Source: JBJTIF01 sp046094825 (lineage in GTDB: Bacteria; Actinomycetota; UBA4738; HRBIN12). From it: a DNA stretch of 7,862 nucleotides. Positions 6,369-7,862 of this stretch are shown here, piece by piece; the first letter of the stretch is position 1, and each line of letters opens with the position of its first letter. The stretch spans positions 1 through 7,862 of the forward strand of contig JBJTIF010000067.1 of assembly GCA_046094825.1 (NCBI GenBank), read 5' to 3'. The notes beneath the pieces were generated by a model. The model saw only the letters and a list, made by a program, of their open reading frames with translations, made no database searches and was not told where the DNA came from. The translations under genes and the position numbers were made by a program.

Positions 6369-7442
6369 CTACGACGAGCGGTCGATGCCGGCGGCCTCGG
6401 TCGCCCATCGACCGAACGCGGCCCAGAAGGGATCGAGCCCCGGGTGGACGAGCGGCCGCTCGCCCTCGGGCGTCACGAGCACGAGCCCCTCGCGCGCCGG
6501 GACCACGGTGCCGACCGCGGCGGCGGCGATGCCGGCGGCATCGAGCGCGGCGAGGAACGCCGCGGCGCGGTCGGGGACCACCGTCGCGAGGAGCGACCCC
6601 TCGCTGATCGAGACGTACGGATCGATGCCGACGTGGTCGCAGACCGCCCGGACCGCGCGCGGCACGGGGATCGCCTCGATGTCGATCCGCAGGCCGACGC
6701 CGGAGGCAGCGGCGACCTCGGTGAGGCCGCCGAGGACACCGCCCTCGGTCGCGTCGTGCATCGAGGTGACCCCCGCGTCACGGAGCCCGAAGGTGCGCGC
6801 GACCGTCGCCTCCGGGACGACGGTCATCGCCTCGAAGAGCGCATCCGCCTCGCGGACGAGGTCGGCGCCGATCGCCGCGGAGAGCCGGTCGGGGAACGTC
6901 GCCGCGAAGAGCGCGGTCGCCTCGATCGCGGCGCCCTTCGTGACGACGACGACGTCGCCGGGCCGCGCCATCGTCGGCGTCACGTAGCGATCCTCCGGGC
7001 CCGACGCCATGCACACCGCTCCACCGACCATCGGCCACGCGCACCCGTCGTAGCGGGCGGTGTGGCCGGTGACGACGGCGATCCCGAGGTCCTCGCACGC
7101 CCGGTGGAACGCGTCCCAGAGCGCGGTGAGGTCGGCGTCGGAGATCTCCGGGGGGAGGTTCAGGTCGACGGCCATCCAGCGAAGCGGCAGGCCGCTCGTC
7201 GCGGCGTCCGAGGCGAGGATGTGGACCGCGAACCACGCGGCGCGTTCCCACCCGTACGCGGGGACGACGAAGACGGGGTCGGCGGTGAGCGCCATCGCGA
7301 CGCCGTCCGCGACGCGGACGACGCCCACGTCGACGCCGTGGCGGGGTCCGACGAGGACGTCGGGATCCTGGGCCCCGAGCCGGCGGAGGATCACCTGCTC
7401 GAAGAGCTCGGCGGTCGCCTTGCCGGTCCGCTGCTCGCTCAT
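6369..7442 (-). CDS. AIR synthase / HypE / ThiL superfamily protein of unknown specific function
   Basis: A 357-residue protein with the two-domain PurM fold (N-terminal AIRS, about 28-150; C-terminal AIRS_C, about 162-320). Members bind ATP and include PurM, SelD, HypE and ThiL. Visible landmarks are GVDVGVVRV (36-44), ALTADPVF (51-58), HILASDAATSGLPLRWM (74-90), VVTGHTARYDG (123-133), VTKGAAIEATALFA (167-180), the glycine-rich HDATEGGVLGGL (229-240) and SISEGSLLATV (278-288). The general pattern is closest to HypE-like AIRS proteins. The HypE C-terminal cysteine motif is absent, as is the paired Asp seen near the N-terminus of typical ThiL. The start is ATG at 7442, overlapping the thiE stop by ATGA, so coupling with thiamine-phosphate synthase is likely. 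A thiamine-phosphate kinase-like role is a reasonable hypothesis, not a demonstrated one. No hydrogenase gene is in view. Confidence 0.8.
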   Translation of the reverse strand: MSEQRTGKATAELFEQVILRRLGAQDPDVLVGPRHGVDVGVVRVADGVAMALTADPVFVVPAYGWERAAWFAVHILASDAATSGLPLRWMAVDLNLPPEISDADLTALWDAFHRACEDLGIAVVTGHTARYDGCAWPMVGGAVCMASGPEDRYVTPTMARPGDVVVVTKGAAIEATALFAATFPDRLSAAIGADLVREADALFEAMTVVPEATVARTFGLRDAGVTSMHDATEGGVLGGLTEVAAASGVGLRIDIEAIPVPRAVRAVCDHVGIDPYVSISEGSLLATVVPDRAAAFLAALDAAGIAAAAVGTVVPAREGLVLVTPEGERPLVHPGLDPFWAAFGRWATEAAGIDRSS

Positions 7443-7862
7443 GCGCGCACCGCCCGTCGCGCGACCGACTCGGCGATCGCGCGCGTCGCGGCGACCGGAT
7501 CGACCGCAGCGGCGATCGCGGAGATGACCGCGACCCCGGCGGCGCCGGCCGCGAGGACCTCCGCGGCGTTGCGGGCGTCGATCCCGCCGATGCCGACGAC
7601 CGGGAGGTCGGTCGCGGCGGCGACCGCCGCGACGCCGGCGAGCCCCGCCGGGCGCGCCTCGGGCTTCGTCGGGGTCGCCCACCCGGTGACGCCGAGGTAG
7701 TCGGCGCCGGCGGAGGCCGCGACCGCGGCCTCTACCGGCGATCCGACGCTCACGCCGAGGATGCGCTCCGCGCCGAGCCGGGCGCGGACGGCGACCGCGT
7801 CGGCGTCCTGGCCGACGTGGACGCCGTCCGCGCCCGCGGCGAGCGCCGCCTCGACGTCGTCG
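7439..7862 (-). CDS. thiE: Thiamine-phosphate synthase ThiE, N-terminus cut off by window edge
   Basis: The last 140 residues of ThiE, a TIM-barrel enzyme that joins hydroxymethylpyrimidine diphosphate and thiazole phosphate to form thiamine phosphate. The frame begins at base 7861 and the stop is TGA at 7441-7439. Family landmarks are DDVEAALAAGADGVHVGQ at the start of the visible part, ILGVSVGSPVEA (34-45), GADYLGV (52-58), TPTK (63-66), the phosphate-binding VVGIGGIDARNAAEVLAAGA, and GVAVISAI near the C-terminus. The stretch after GADYLGV reads TGWATPTK, where most ThiE proteins have a GP-x-(F/Y)-PT-x-TK form. This is about one residue shorter and lacks the GP pair, but keeps T-x-TK. The related TenI branch is an alternative, but the DGVHVGQ and ISAI motifs favour ThiE. 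Its stop overlaps the AIRS-like gene. Confidence 0.88.
   Translation of the reverse strand, partial: DDVEAALAAGADGVHVGQDADAVAVRARLGAERILGVSVGSPVEAAVAASAGADYLGVTGWATPTKPEARPAGLAGVAAVAAATDLPVVGIGGIDARNAAEVLAAGAAGVAVISAIAAAVDPVAATRAIAESVARRAVRA

Noticed and set aside
5979..7700. Long + strand open frame opposite psuK and the AIRS-like gene
   Set aside because: The composition is biased to Arg/Ala/Asp/Gly with no domain or sensible start context. The - strand reading gives well-conserved proteins.

Overview
The window is very GC-rich and almost entirely coding. It contains nine protein genes: five on the + strand (1-4544) and four on the - strand (4563-7862), converging on an 18-base gap. Codon third positions are overwhelmingly G or C. 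Starts are mostly GTG, stops and starts often share bases, and Shine-Dalgarno sequences are scarce. This suggests a high-GC bacterium such as an actinobacterium or a high-GC Chloroflexota lineage (Limnocylindria-like). I cannot separate these from sequence alone. No rRNA, tRNA, CRISPR array, insertion sequence or phage gene was seen.

Plus strand. (1) The 3' end of a formiminotransferase-cyclodeaminase C-domain protein (folate one-carbon metabolism). (2) A DUF402 protein, probably a nucleotide phosphatase, whose start overlaps gene 1's stop. (3) A fold-type-I PLP enzyme of the cysteine-desulfurase-like VC1184 family, preceded by a likely leaderless promoter. (4) A clear UDP-sulfoquinovose synthase (SQD1/SqdB family). 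(5) A membrane-anchored fusion of a DUF2304 domain and a GT2 glycosyltransferase, overlapping gene 4 by ATGA. Genes 4 and 5 look like a unit that makes UDP-sulfoquinovose and then transfers a sugar, possibly sulfoquinovose, to a membrane acceptor. The usual bacterial partner, a GT4 SqdX-type sulfolipid synthase, is not in the window. Gene 3 could be connected through sulfur chemistry, but that is a hypothesis.

Minus strand, read from the right edge. (9) The C-terminal two thirds of thiamine-phosphate synthase ThiE. (8) An AIR-synthase/HypE/ThiL-superfamily protein overlapping it by ATGA. (7) A PfkB sugar kinase, probable pseudouridine kinase PsuK, with its own TAGGCT -10-like element and a GTG start. 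(6) Pseudouridine-5'-phosphate glycosidase PsuG, overlapping gene 7 by GTGA. Genes 7 and 6 together would convert pseudouridine to uracil plus ribose 5-phosphate. Genes 9 and 8 suggest thiamine synthesis.

The points most worth pursuing are the sulfoquinovose/GT2-DUF2304 pair with the neighbouring PLP enzyme, the two TAGGCT leaderless-promoter candidates, the unassigned AIRS-like protein beside thiE, and an altered phosphate-loop motif in ThiE.
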